NCBI RefSeq assembly: GCF_014201315.1
Contig: NZ_JACHDY010000005.1
Location: forward strand, 248,001-312,000
Length of the DNA stretch: 64,000 nt
Source: Edaphobacter lichenicola
GTDB lineage: Bacteria > Acidobacteriota > Terriglobia > Terriglobales > Acidobacteriaceae
Direction: 5' to 3'
Shown here one piece after another: positions 34,358 to 44,900 of this stretch (its first letter is position 1; each line of letters begins with the position of its first letter). The position numbers were made by a program, and so were the translations under genes. A model generated the notes under the pieces. It was given only the letters and a program-made list of their open reading frames with translations, was not told where the DNA came from and made no database searches.

Positions 34358-37261
34358 TTACTGCAACAAAGTGCCTTCTTCAGGCTGTATCTTCGCCTCT
34401 TCGGGCGGTATGACGACGGCGGCGGCCACCTTGTCCTGATCCTCCAGGTCCAGCAGCTTCACCCCCTGCGTACTACGCCCAGCCGCCCTAACACTCTTCG
34501 TATCAATGCGAATGATCTTCCCAAACTGGCTGATCACCATCATCTCCGTCGTGTCATCCACAAGCTGAATGCTCGTAACCTTGCCGATCTTAGGAGTTGT
34601 CTTCATATTGATAACCCCTTTACCACCACGCGATTGCAGGCGATATTGATCAACATCGGTCCGCTTGCCAAACCCATTCTCACTCACCGTAAGCACCAGG
34701 CAAGGCGTCAAACCCAGCTGTTTATCCAGCTTTTCAAGCTTCGCCGCAACCTCAGCCGAAGCCACCGGAGCAGCCAACTCCCCAGGCTCCGCAAGCTCCA
34801 GCGGCTGCGCCTCAGTCGACTCCGTGGCCTCGTCGATTGCCGCCTCCACCTGGTCCGTAAGCCCTTTCTGAGCAGCACGTTCCAGCCGTGTCTTGTTGCG
34901 CGCCTCGTTCGAAGGCGTCACCGCCGCCCCAATCACATAGTCGCCCTTCTTCAGCGTAATGCCGCGATTTCCCGTAGCCGGCCGCCCCATAGGACGCAGA
35001 TCCTGCTCATTGAAGCGAATCGCCATCCCATCATGCGTAGCGATAAAGATCACCTGCTGCCCGTCCGTAATCCGCGCAATGATCAGCTCATCATCCTTCT
35101 CAATATTGATAGCGATAATCCCGCGCGCCATCACATTCGAGAAGTCCTTCAGCGCTGTCTTCTTCACAGTGCCATTGCGGGTCGCAAACAAGATGTACTT
35201 GTTCTCTTCCTCAAGATCCTTGACCGGAAGAATCGTAACGACCTTCTCCCCAGGCTGCAGCGCCACCAGCGAAGCCATAGCCTTGCCCTTGCCGGCCGCG
35301 CCAACATCGGGAACTTCATACACCTTGAGCCAATAAACGCGCCCAGTATTTGTAAAGCAAAGCAGATACGCATGCGTCGAATCGATGATGAGCTGCGCGA
35401 CAAAATCCTCTTCACGAGTCTTCATCCCAAGCCGCCCCGTACCGCCACGACGCTGCTGTCGATAGATAGAGATAGGCGTCCGCTTCAGATATCCAGTATT
35501 CGAAACCGTAACGGCGACCTGCTCATCAGTGATAAGGTCTTCGAGCTGCAGCTCAGCGGTCTCGTCGATGATCTGCGTACGTCGCGCGTCGCCATACTTG
35601 TCGCGGATCTCGGTAAGCTCCTTGACGATCACCTTGCGCAACTTCGCCGGCGAAGCCAGAATCGACTCGAACTCCGTGATGTTATCGCGAACTTCAGCGA
35701 GCTCCTTCAGCAGCTCATCGATAGAGAGCTGCGTCAGGCGATAGAGCTGCAGTTCCAGGATCGCATCGATCTGCTTGTAGGAGAGAATCAGCGTCCCGGT
35801 TGTGCTGAACGTCATATCGACGCCGTACTTCGCAGGGTCGAGCGTAACACCGCGCAACTCGGTCCCACGCAGGTTGATGCGCTTATTCGAGAAGTAAGAG
35901 AACAGGTTCTCGCGAGCATCGGCGCGGCTGGAAGACTGACGAATAATCTTGATGACGTTGTCCAGATGGTCAAGCGCAATCTGGTAGCCAAGCAGAATAT
36001 GTTCGCGGTCGCGAGCCTTCGCGAGCAGGAACGCAGTCCGGCGACGGACCACCTCGGTGCGGTGATCGAGGAACGCCCGAATAGCCTGATCGAGCGGAAG
36101 CTCCTTCGGCTGGCCGTTGTGGACAGCCAGGAAGATCATCGAGAACGACTCCTGCATCTGCGTATGTTTGTGCAGTTGATTCAGCACAATCTGGCTCTCG
36201 GCTCCACGCTTGAGGCCGATAACGATACGCATGCCATCACGGTCCGACTCATCACGAAACTCATCGCGTGCAATGTCGGTGATGACGCCCTCATTAACTA
36301 ACTCGGCGATGCGTTCGATCAATTTGGACTTGTTGACCTGATAAGGAATCTCAGTGACGATGATCGCCTGACGCCCGCCTGAGATGTTTTCAATGCTGCA
36401 CTTGGCACGCATCATGAAGCGTCCCCGGCCAGTGCGATAAGCCTGGGGAATATTCGTCTTGCCGAAGAGATAGCCGCCCGTCGGGAAGTCAGGCCCAAGG
36501 ACATGCTCGAGCACCAGATCCAAATCAGGCCGATGATCCTGCGGAGACTTCTGCAGCAGCGAGATGCAGGCGTTCACAATCTCCGTCAGATTGTGCGGCG
36601 GAATGTTCGTCGCCATGCCAACGGCGATGCCGGAGCTGCCATTGACGATAAGGTTCGGCACGCGGGCCGGGAGCACGGTAGGCTCAAGCGACGACTCATC
36701 GTAGTTAGGAGAGAAGTCAACCGTGTCGTAGTCGATGTCCGCCAGCATCTCCCCAGCGAGGCGAGTGAGGCGCGACTCGGTGTAACGCATGGCAGCAGCG
36801 GAGTCGCCATCGACGGAGCCGAAGTTCCCCTGACCATCTACTAAGAGATAGCGGAGAGAAAATGGCTGAGCCAGCCGGACCATAGTGTCGTAGATAGCCG
36901 AGTCGCCGTGGGGATGATAGTTACCCATCACGTGACCAACGACCTTGGCGGACTTCGTGTACTTCTTGTTGAACTGAAGACCCATCTCCTGCATGCCATA
37001 GAGGATGCGCCGATGAACAGGCTTCAAGCCGTCGCGGACGTCCGGCAACGCCCGCCCGATGATCACCGACATCGAGTAGTCGAGGTACGACCTCCGCATC
37101 TCCTCTTCTATATTGATGGAGAGCATAAACGCGGCGCCGCGGCCCTGAACGGTCGAGCCGTCGGGCGGAGATCCTGCCGGGGGAGGGTTGTTAGAGTTCG
37201 CGTCCTGCGGGGAGGGTGCGTTGGGATTCTTTGGGTCCTGCGGAAACAGATCGTCTGCCAT
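34358..37261 (-). CDS. gyrA: DNA gyrase subunit A
   Basis: The 967-residue subunit breaks and rejoins DNA during negative supercoiling. The catalytic tyrosine is Tyr160 in [10 protein letters not shown]. The GyrA box QRRGGTG is present in the C-terminal DNA-wrapping domain, which separates it from ParC. In the quinolone-binding region, [14 protein letters not shown] has Ser121 and Asp125 at the positions of E. coli Ser83 and Asp87, so the usual resistance changes are absent. Compared with the family there is an Asn/Pro/Asp-rich N-terminal extension of about 45 residues and an acidic Ala/Glu-rich insert in the C-terminal domain (near residues 800-850). It is transcribed away from the TonB receptor. 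Confidence 0.96.
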   Translation of the reverse strand: MADDLFPQDPKNPNAPSPQDANSNNPPPAGSPPDGSTVQGRGAAFMLSINIEEEMRRSYLDYSMSVIIGRALPDVRDGLKPVHRRILYGMQEMGLQFNKKYTKSAKVVGHVMGNYHPHGDSAIYDTMVRLAQPFSLRYLLVDGQGNFGSVDGDSAAAMRYTESRLTRLAGEMLADIDYDTVDFSPNYDESSLEPTVLPARVPNLIVNGSSGIAVGMATNIPPHNLTEIVNACISLLQKSPQDHRPDLDLVLEHVLGPDFPTGGYLFGKTNIPQAYRTGRGRFMMRAKCSIENISGGRQAIIVTEIPYQVNKSKLIERIAELVNEGVITDIARDEFRDESDRDGMRIVIGLKRGAESQIVLNQLHKHTQMQESFSMIFLAVHNGQPKELPLDQAIRAFLDHRTEVVRRRTAFLLAKARDREHILLGYQIALDHLDNVIKIIRQSSSRADARENLFSYFSNKRINLRGTELRGVTLDPAKYGVDMTFSTTGTLILSYKQIDAILELQLYRLTQLSIDELLKELAEVRDNITEFESILASPAKLRKVIVKELTEIRDKYGDARRTQIIDETAELQLEDLITDEQVAVTVSNTGYLKRTPISIYRQQRRGGTGRLGMKTREEDFVAQLIIDSTHAYLLCFTNTGRVYWLKVYEVPDVGAAGKGKAMASLVALQPGEKVVTILPVKDLEEENKYILFATRNGTVKKTALKDFSNVMARGIIAINIEKDDELIIARITDGQQVIFIATHDGMAIRFNEQDLRPMGRPATGNRGITLKKGDYVIGAAVTPSNEARNKTRLERAAQKGLTDQVEAAIDEATESTEAQPLELAEPGELAAPVASAEVAAKLEKLDKQLGLTPCLVLTVSENGFGKRTDVDQYRLQSRGGKGVINMKTTPKIGKVTSIQLVDDTTEMMVISQFGKIIRIDTKSVRAAGRSTQGVKLLDLEDQDKVAAAVVIPPEEAKIQPEEGTLLQ

Positions 37262-37416
37262 GTGTATTCCTATGATAAATGCTTGATTTGGCGGGGTAAA
37301 GCCGCCAGATCAAGCGGATTTTCCAGAGGCAGAATGATCTGAAGAAAAGGCGGGACTTAGAGGGAATCAAGGCCGGAAACGGGACAAAGACAAAAAGAAA
37401 AGGACGGGCTCTCGAG

Positions 37417-37437
37417 TGTTCTGCCGTCGGCAGGACA
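37417..37437. repeat. Collapsed palindromic repeat (ends only)
   Basis: TGTTCTGCCG is followed after one base by CGGCAGGACA. These are the outer ten bases of each end of the long palindromic element (one mismatch), joined without any interior. Confidence 0.6.
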
Positions 37438-37763
37438 CAAGTTCCTCAAAGGTAGTGATTCAGAATCAAGCGACCAATCCTGGCCTCGGGGTCGATTAAA
37501 TAATCTAAGACTAAATTTGTCGCCTATTCACTTGATATCGGACCCATCCCGTCGTATATTCAATTTATTGCATTTCAGCGCTAAATTTACAGGAGCTTGA
37601 TTGGGATTGGAGTGTTTTGACCAGATCCCCGCGGAGTATCTCTTGGCGGAGACCGCGAGGACCTGGAAGCTACAGCCGAGTGACTGCAGGTTCTCTGCAT
37701 TATAAGGTTCGATCTGCTGATCGTTCTACCTCGGCTCGAAACTCCATGGCATATCAGTAAGCC

Positions 37764-37804
37764 CCTCAAAACTTTTCCCGGGATTTAGCCGGGATCTTTT
37801 GAGG
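37764..37804 (+). promoter_or_regulatory. Leader hairpin upstream of the TonB receptor
   Basis: CCTCAAAA pairs with TTTTGAGG, and inside them CCCGG pairs with CCGGG around GATTTAG. The hairpin lies 140 bases before the receptor start and could act as an attenuator, terminator or mRNA leader structure. Confidence 0.4.
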
Positions 37805-37943
37805 ATTAGCGGTCGACGGTGAGGTGCGCCTGTTTTTCACCCTCACACTTCGATCTGACAGGGAGACCGTGAAGATCGACGCCGTTCTGAAGGCAAGAGA
37901 ACGCGATCGGTTTCACGGAGACGAACCTTATCCGGAGATAAGA

Positions 37944-40595
37944 ATGAAGCAGACGACGCGCAAGACGACAACATCAGGGAAGAAGAAGAGCCGGTTAAGG
38001 ATTGGCGGGAGTCGCGGGTGGATCGCGGCAGGAACGCTGGCGGCTTATGCGGCGATGGGCGCCACGAAGGCGGCGATGGCCTCGGTCGAGAAAGTAGATC
38101 CGGCGGCCAGTGGGGCGGTGGACGCGTCGTTGCCTCTAAAGAAGTTTGATATTCCGGCAGGTCCGCTCGATGCGGCGGTGAAGGCGTTTGAGAGAGCGAC
38201 CGGGTTGACCGTGAAGGTTGTGCTGCCGTCAGGAACTGTGGCAGGGTTCAACTCGCAGGGAGTCGTGGGGCTCTATCGCGAAGATGAAGCGCTGCGCCTG
38301 CTGCTGGAAGGAACTGGCCTGAACTACCGCGTGGAAGATGCCACGACGATGCTCGTAGGCGTCCAGGCGAAGGATACCGTCTCTGTAACTGATTCGGTCA
38401 CGAATTCGGTCTCACTCTCGAAGTTCACCGAGCCATTGATCGACACGCCGCAGAGCGTCAACGTGGTGCCGCAGTTTGTGCTCAAAGATGAGGGTGTCTC
38501 CACTCTGCGCGACGCTCTACGCAACGTGCCAGGCATCAGTCTGGCGGCAGGCGAGGCAGGCGCACAGGGCGACAACCTGACCATTCGCGGCTTCACCGCA
38601 CGCAACGATATCTTTCTCGACGGTATCCGCGACTTCGGAAGCTACTACCGCGACGCCTTCAACTACGAGCAAGTCGAGGCGCTTGAAGGGCCCGCAGGCA
38701 TCCAGTTCGGACGCGGTTCAACCGGCGGAGTCATTAACCAGGAGAGCAAGGTTCCTGTCGTGCAGCAGTTCGTTAATGTGCAGACACAGTTCGGCACCGA
38801 TAAGACCCGCAGGCTCACGGCGGACATCAACGAACCGGAGCTCGATGTGCTGGGTGGCACGGCCTATCGCGTCAACCTCATGGGGCAGGAGGGCGGTGTC
38901 GCTGGCCGGGACTACGCAGAGGTACGAAGGTTCGGCATCGCGCCCTCAGTCTCAATCGGACTGAACACAAAGACGCGCGCGACCCTGAGCTACCTGCACA
39001 TGACCGAGAGCGATACGCCGGACTACGGGCTGCCGTGGTTCAACAACGCAGTCGCACCCGGGTCCATTCGGCATAGCTACTACGGCTTCCCCGATGAAAA
39101 CTACCTCAAGACAAACGACGATATTCTGACGTTCAAGGCCGAGCACGAATTTTCGCCCAACCTGAATCTCCATACCATCGCACGTGCCGCAAACTATCCC
39201 CGTCAGGCTCAGATCACGGAGCCGCAGATCTGCTCGAACGCCCCGGCGAGCGTGCCGGTCGGTGGATTCGTATCGTCGTTGCCCACCTCGGCCGTGAACA
39301 CAGCATTACCCTGTGCCTACACTGCCGCCAGCGATCCGAGCAAGATCATCGTCAACCGAAATCAGATCCAGACCAAAAGCGTCGAAGGCGACCTGTGGGA
39401 CCAGACCGAGGTCACGGCGCGCTTCAAAACGTTCGGCACAAAGCACGCCCTGGTAGCTGGAGTGGAGGGCGGGCAGGAGATCTCGAACCCGATCAGAACC
39501 AGCTACACCATCAACAAGGTCAACACCGTGCCCACAGCGAACCTGATCGATCCAAATGCCCAGCAGCCGTTCGGAGGCACCGGTTACATCAGCTCGATCG
39601 TGCATACAAAAGCAAAAAGTGTCGGGATCTACTTTGTCGATACCATCAAGCTTGGACGCCTCTTCGAAGCGAGCGGCGGCGTCAGATGGGATAGGTTCGA
39701 TACTGGTTACAATTTGTATCAACCCACCCCTCCCACAGGCGGAACCGTCACGGCGCCAGTCGCGCCCATCAGCCGCATCGACGAGCAGCCGAGCTACCGC
39801 GCAGCCTTCGTCTACAAGCCCTCGAGCCGGGGAACTGTGTACTTCGACTACGGAACCAGCTTCAATCCCGCAGCCGAATCGTTGAGCTTGAGCATCGGCC
39901 TCGCCAACAGCTCCGCAGCTCCAGAGGAAAATGAAACCTACGAGGTCGGCGCAAAGTGGAGCTTCCTCAACGAGCGGCTTCTGGCCGAAGGTTCCTGGTT
40001 CAGGACCGAGAAGGACAATGCACGCGAGACCGACCCGACGAACTCGAACAACATCGTGGCAGCAGGAAACCAACTAGTCAAAGGCGTGCAGTTCTCGCTG
40101 GTAGGAAGGCTGCCGGAGGGAATGGATATCGTCGCCGGATATGCGTACCTCGATAGCGCCGTTATCTTCTCAAAATTCTTCCCTACCTCCGTCGGATTCC
40201 CCCTGGCCAACGTACCCAAACAGACCTTCAACCTCTTTGTGACCCACCGCCTCCCGCTGCGGCTGAACGTTGGATTGGGCGGAAACTACGTAGCCAGCCG
40301 CACCGCCAGCTCCACGGTCCCCTATGTCCCGACCGCCTACTCCGGTCCCATCAGCTATCTCACCGCAAGCGGAGCACCAGCCGTTCACTACCAGGTACTC
40401 GCGACAGAGATGAAGCAGGTTCCCGGCTACTGGATCTTCAACGCAATGGTCCGGCGGCCTTTGACCGATCGCCTGGAGCTGCAGGCGAACGTCAACAATC
40501 TGCTCAATCGCTACTACATCGATCTGCCGCATCCCAGCCACTTGATTCCAGGCGCCGGAGCCAACGCGCAGATCGGAATCAACTTCAAGTTCTAA
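37944..40595 (+). CDS. TonB-dependent siderophore receptor with STN domain
   Basis: The 883-residue outer-membrane receptor has a long basic N-terminus and an export segment. An STN (secretin/TonB short N-terminal) domain follows (FDIPAGPLDAAVKAFERATG, then LLEGTGLNYRVED). The plug domain has DTPQSVNVVPQ, LRDALRNVPGISLAAGE, TIRGFTARNDIFLDGIRD and EGPAGIQFGRGSTGGVIN. The beta-barrel ends in GINFKF. This matches FecA/FpvA-like siderophore receptors. An STN domain often signals to an anti-sigma factor, but no such pair is adjacent. ATG 37944 has GGAG 7 bases upstream. The next gene is a PKHD hydroxylase, a common neighbour of siderophore receptors. Confidence 0.9.
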   Translation: MKQTTRKTTTSGKKKSRLRIGGSRGWIAAGTLAAYAAMGATKAAMASVEKVDPAASGAVDASLPLKKFDIPAGPLDAAVKAFERATGLTVKVVLPSGTVAGFNSQGVVGLYREDEALRLLLEGTGLNYRVEDATTMLVGVQAKDTVSVTDSVTNSVSLSKFTEPLIDTPQSVNVVPQFVLKDEGVSTLRDALRNVPGISLAAGEAGAQGDNLTIRGFTARNDIFLDGIRDFGSYYRDAFNYEQVEALEGPAGIQFGRGSTGGVINQESKVPVVQQFVNVQTQFGTDKTRRLTADINEPELDVLGGTAYRVNLMGQEGGVAGRDYAEVRRFGIAPSVSIGLNTKTRATLSYLHMTESDTPDYGLPWFNNAVAPGSIRHSYYGFPDENYLKTNDDILTFKAEHEFSPNLNLHTIARAANYPRQAQITEPQICSNAPASVPVGGFVSSLPTSAVNTALPCAYTAASDPSKIIVNRNQIQTKSVEGDLWDQTEVTARFKTFGTKHALVAGVEGGQEISNPIRTSYTINKVNTVPTANLIDPNAQQPFGGTGYISSIVHTKAKSVGIYFVDTIKLGRLFEASGGVRWDRFDTGYNLYQPTPPTGGTVTAPVAPISRIDEQPSYRAAFVYKPSSRGTVYFDYGTSFNPAAESLSLSIGLANSSAAPEENETYEVGAKWSFLNERLLAEGSWFRTEKDNARETDPTNSNNIVAAGNQLVKGVQFSLVGRLPEGMDIVAGYAYLDSAVIFSKFFPTSVGFPLANVPKQTFNLFVTHRLPLRLNVGLGGNYVASRTASSTVPYVPTAYSGPISYLTASGAPAVHYQVLATEMKQVPGYWIFNAMVRRPLTDRLELQANVNNLLNRYYIDLPHPSHLIPGAGANAQIGINFKF

Positions 40596-40597
40596 AC

Positions 40598-40721
40598 TGT
40601 CCTGCCGGTCGGGCATTGGTCGGGAAGAGAAGCCGATTCCGACCAACGGGAGGACCGAGCGAAGCGGTATACAAGTCACGAAGTGACCGCCCTCCGCGCA
40701 GGAGGCCTGTCCGGCAGGACA
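40598..40721. repeat. Long palindromic repeat element, copy 4 (shortened)
   Basis: Its ends are TGTCCTGCCGG and CTGTCCGGCAGGACA. It keeps CGACCAACGGGAGGACC and AGTCACGAAGTGACC but lacks most of the other arm. The retained arm matches the complement of the left arm of copy 2, so this copy is in the opposite orientation. It starts 2 bases after the receptor stop codon. Confidence 0.82.
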
Positions 40722-40758
40722 GCCTCTGGACAACTTCTTAAGCCAAAAGGAGCAAGAC

Positions 40759-41439
40759 ATGCTGATTACGATTCCCGACGTGTTGAGCGCAACCGAACTA
40801 AAGCACGCAAGAGCAGCGCTCGACGCAGCCGAGTGGGTCGACGGCAAGGTCACCGCCGGCTACCAGGCCCAAAGCGTCAAGGAGAACCTCCAACTCCCCG
40901 AGGGCCATCCCATAGCGGTCAAGTTAGGCGAGGTGGTTCTCGGAGCCTTGGCCCGGTCGCCGCTCTTTATGTCGACAGCCCTCCCGCTGCGGGTCTTTCC
41001 CCCGATGTTCAACCGCTACACCGGCGGCGGCCACTTCGGCACCCACGTCGACACTGCGATTCGCGCCAACGCCTCCACCGGCCAGCGCATCAGAACCGAC
41101 ATCTCCGCCACGCTCTTTCTCTCCGCCCCGGACGAGTATGACGGCGGCGACCTCTCCGTCGAAGACACCTACGGCGTTCATTCCGTCAAGCTCCCCGCGG
41201 GACACATGGTCCTCTATCCCGCCACCAGCCTGCACCGTGTCACCCCCGTCACCCGAGGTGCACGCGTAGCCTCCTTCTTCTGGGTACAGAGCATGATTCG
41301 GAGCGACGCCGACCGAACCCTCCTCTACGACCTCGACACGGCCATCCAGCGCCTGGCGCTCGAGAGTCCCGGCAACGCCACAACCGTACAACTGACCGGT
41401 ATCTACCACAATCTCTTGCGCCGCTGGGCCGAGATGTAG
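40759..41439 (+). CDS. PKHD-type Fe(II)/2-oxoglutarate hydroxylase (PiuC/YbiX family)
   Basis: The 226-residue enzyme belongs to the PKHD-type hydroxylases. The iron ligands are His96 and Asp98 in THVDTAIR and His159 in SLHRVTP; an arginine for 2-oxoglutarate follows in TRGARVAS. Family members lie beside TonB siderophore receptors and are thought to act in iron uptake. The substrate is not established. AAGGAG precedes the ATG. It is 163 bases after the receptor, with a palindromic repeat in between, so cotranscription is likely. Confidence 0.9.
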   Translation: MLITIPDVLSATELKHARAALDAAEWVDGKVTAGYQAQSVKENLQLPEGHPIAVKLGEVVLGALARSPLFMSTALPLRVFPPMFNRYTGGGHFGTHVDTAIRANASTGQRIRTDISATLFLSAPDEYDGGDLSVEDTYGVHSVKLPAGHMVLYPATSLHRVTPVTRGARVASFFWVQSMIRSDADRTLLYDLDTAIQRLALESPGNATTVQLTGIYHNLLRRWAEM

Positions 41440-41960
41440 ATTTCACCACGACGTTCTCTATAGATGATGTCCTCTATAGAGAATGAGGACGGTGCATAGG
41501 CCTTCGTCGTAAAGAAGGATCAAAGCCTAACCCCGTATCGCGGATCAAGCGGACGGTCAACGCGGCGCGTTAGTTGCACTAGAAGTAGGTCAAGCCGGAA
41601 TCTCTTTTGGACGATTCAATTGGCGTGAACGTTTTTTTTGACTTCATTTAAATAGGATTTAGGATTTATCGAAACTTATCTATCAAACAAGTGTATAAGG
41701 CCCATCTGATCTGCCCGTGGAGAGTGATTTATGTCAATACAGTTTTCGGGAGGCAAAAATCTCTTATTCCATAAATTAGGTAGACATAAGAGTGATTCTT
41801 CCTATTGAGGGCCGGGGAAACCCCTTGGTTATAGAGAAAATTTCGGCAGAAAAGAATTTATCCCGCAATGGCCCTAAAGATGCATGCACATTGGAAGCGG
41901 CAGACTGAATCAATCCCCGACGCTAGGGCTGTTCCGTCCCGAACCCAGGAGTGCTGAAAG
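41440..41960. other. Long AT-rich leader region before the Oar-like receptor
   Basis: The 521-base gap holds an inverted repeat at 41454-41483 and an AT-rich stretch from about 41630 to 41870 that should include the promoter (a TTGACT at 41638 is a weak -35 candidate). No open frame or tRNA was recognised. Confidence 0.5.
41454..41483. promoter_or_regulatory. Inverted repeat TTCTCTATAG/CTATAGAGAA
   Basis: Perfect 10-base arms are separated by 10 bases, just 15 bases after the PKHD hydroxylase stop codon. The lack of a T tract argues against a simple terminator. The even spacing resembles a dimer operator, but the regulator is unknown. Confidence 0.4.
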
Positions 41961-44900
41961 ATGAAAAAGCTTTTTACGCTGTTTATGTTGCTGTTCGCCA
42001 CTGCGATGCTGAGCTACGGCCAAGCCACCTCGGTAAACGGCGGATCGATTCAAGGAACGATCACGGACCCCTCAGGCGCCGTCGTTCCCGGCGCAACCGT
42101 GACTATCACCGATCCAGACACCGGTTCTGTCAAAAAAATAACGACCGATTCAGCCGGTTTTTACAGCGTCGGCCCACTCAACCCGGGTAACTACACGGTC
42201 AATGTGGCCGCGGCGGGCTTCAGCAATCTTTCTATCAAGACCGTTATCCGCACCGGGACCGCCACCAGCGGCAACTTCAAACTACCGCTGGGCTCTTCTG
42301 CTGAAACGGTCGAGGTCAGTGCGGGTGCGCTTCAGGTCAATACTGAGCAGGCTGGCGTCAGCGACGTTATCACCAAAGATCAAATCGATTCGCTTCCGGT
42401 AAATGGCCGCAACTTTCTCGATCTTGCGCAGATTGAGCCGGGCGTCATCCTTCAGAGCGGAGAATCCTTCGATCCAACGAAAGCCGGCTATTCGGCTATC
42501 TCGACCAGCGGAGTCTCCGGCCGAACCACCCGCATCCTGCTTGATGGGCAGGACATCACAGACGAAACAGTCGGCACGACAATCTTCAACGTCTCGCAGG
42601 GTGCGATCGGAGACTTTCAGCTCAACCGCTCTACCCAAGACGTCTCCGGCGACGTGACCTCGACCGGTCAAGTTCTAGTCTCGACCAACTCCGGAACCAA
42701 CCGGTTCCATGGTCAGGCCTTCTATCAATTCCAAGATCACAGTGCACTCTTTGCGAGAACGGTAGGGGGTCTTGATACCCCTTTCCAGCGGAATCAGTTT
42801 GGCGGAAGCATCGGCGGCCCGATCATCAGGGATAAACTCTTCTTCTTTGGCAATGCTGAGCGAATCAAGCAGGAGTCGCCGGTCGCCGTCCAGTTGTCTC
42901 CGACCTTCGCAGCGATTGAAGCTGCATTCCCATCTATCCCTTCTCCCTATCGCGAGACCTATTCAACCGCTCGTCTCGACTACAACGGACCGAAGGGAGT
43001 ACATTTCTTCGTTCGCGCCAACTACGATGTCAATCTCTCCAGTTCCAACTTCGGCGCTGGTTATGAGATTTATAACAACCGCGACAATACCCCTGGCATC
43101 GCGGGTGGTGCGGACTTCGCCACTGGACACTTTACCCACTCTTTTCGTGGCAGCTATGAGAAATTCCACAACCTGCTGGTGGACGGTACTATAGGAAATT
43201 CAGCGGTTTATACCGGTTATCCCGGGTTAAACTTCCGTCTGGCTGCGGCTGGCCTTTATTCTGGTCCGAACGTCGACGCCCCACAAAACACCTATCAGTC
43301 AGACAAACAGCTCCGATACGACGGGAGCTGGACCAAGGGAAAGCATCTCCTGCGTTATGGCTATAGTGTCAATCGCATTTTGGGCGGTGGGTTTGCAAAC
43401 TTCTTCGGTCTAGCTCCTCGGGCAAGCCTGTCCTTATCCACCTTGCTCGCAAACTGCAACAACGACCCTACTCAGGGACCTTGCAAATCTGATCCTCTGA
43501 AAGGATACTCAACTGCTACTCTTCGGCTAGGAAACGGAGAGGGGTTCTTTACCGAGAATCCTGGCTTCAACCTGCCGGGAGGCGGTACCTTTGACTGGCG
43601 TCAGGGTGCTTATGCGTCCGATAACTGGAAGCTCACACCCAACTTCACGCTGACCGCGGGTCTCCGCTGGAGCATCGATACAGACCGCGCAAATCAAGAC
43701 TTGCCCACCCCGCTCTGCTCAGATGTAGACCCATCGCTCCCTGCTCCATGCACGGGTAACGCACCTCTACTCGATCAGTTTCAACCCGGGTTCGGTAAGA
43801 AGATCCATCAGCCCTATGCGAACTTCGGCCCTCAACTCGGCTTTGCCTACAGCCCTGGTGATCACAAAACGGTGGTGCGGGCGGCCTTTGGCATCTTCTA
43901 TGAGAGCGATGTCTTCAACAACACGACCAATGCCCGCGCAAATCTGATCAAGAAGGGCCTCTTCTTCAACGAAGGCTTCCTGTGCGGCGGCACCAACACG
44001 CTTACCCTGCCAGACGGGACGGTTGTCACGCAGGATGGCGGAGTCAACATCGCCGACATCTGCAACTTGCCGTTGGGTCAGGCGGCTCCGCACTTTGTCA
44101 ATCTACAAAGCGAGTTCCAGGCTTCAACCAAGGCAGTTGGTCCGGCAACCAATGGAGGTTACATAGGGAACACTCTGACGGCTACTGGGGCTTATGCAGC
44201 GCCCTACCGTACGCCCTATTCAGAGCAGTGGAACGGCGGTATTCAGCGTGAGATCTTCAAAGGCGGTATTGTCTCGGTCGATTATGTGCATAACTCGACC
44301 CTCAAAATCGCACAAAATATCGATGTAAACCACGTTGGCGCGGCGCGCTTCCTCAACAAAACAGCCGCTCAGAACGCAATCGCTACAACTACAAGTGGGT
44401 TCGGCTGTGCGGGAGGATCCAGTAGTGCGGCCATCAGCTGCGCTATCGCGGCCGGAGCTTCCATCATAGACTTCGCCGGGAACGGTCTGGATTCAGGATC
44501 CAATTTCCTCGGGAACAATCCAGCCTCTTATGCCGGCAAGACGGTGGCAACGGGAGCGGCATTTCCGGGCGCAAATCCTGTGCTCGGTCAAGGGCTCTTC
44601 CTGCTTCCAGCTGGTCGGTCCGGTTACGATGCCCTTCAGGTTGTCTTCCGTGAGCAGAAGGCGCACCCGCTTCCTGGCATCATGAGCTCCAACCTGCAGG
44701 TCTCCTACTCGTTCTCACGGATCGTCTCGACAGCAAATCCAGGGAACAACTTGGGCAATACCGGCATTGGCGATCAGTTCTTCTCTTCTCTCTCCTACGA
44801 CTATGACAATCCAACAGCTTACCAGGGCCGGAATGGACTGGATCATACTCATCAGATATCCTTCGGTGGATCGGGAACCTTTAAGTATGGCCCTCAGCTG

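Larger units (their letters stand above)
37262..37943. other. Intergenic region between gyrA and a TonB-dependent receptor
   Basis: The 682-base divergent region must hold promoters for both genes. It contains a 21-base palindrome matching the ends of the long palindromic repeat (37417-37437) and a 41-base hairpin (37764-37804). No convincing protein-coding or tRNA gene was found. Confidence 0.6.

Noticed and set aside
34313..36301. 662-codon plus-strand frame opposite gyrA
   Set aside because: Arg/Leu/His-rich antisense shadow of gyrA; no domain or ribosome binding site.
37600..37750. Possible tRNA (a GGTTCGATC word in the gyrA upstream region)
   Set aside because: No acceptor stem or anticodon arm can be formed around the word.
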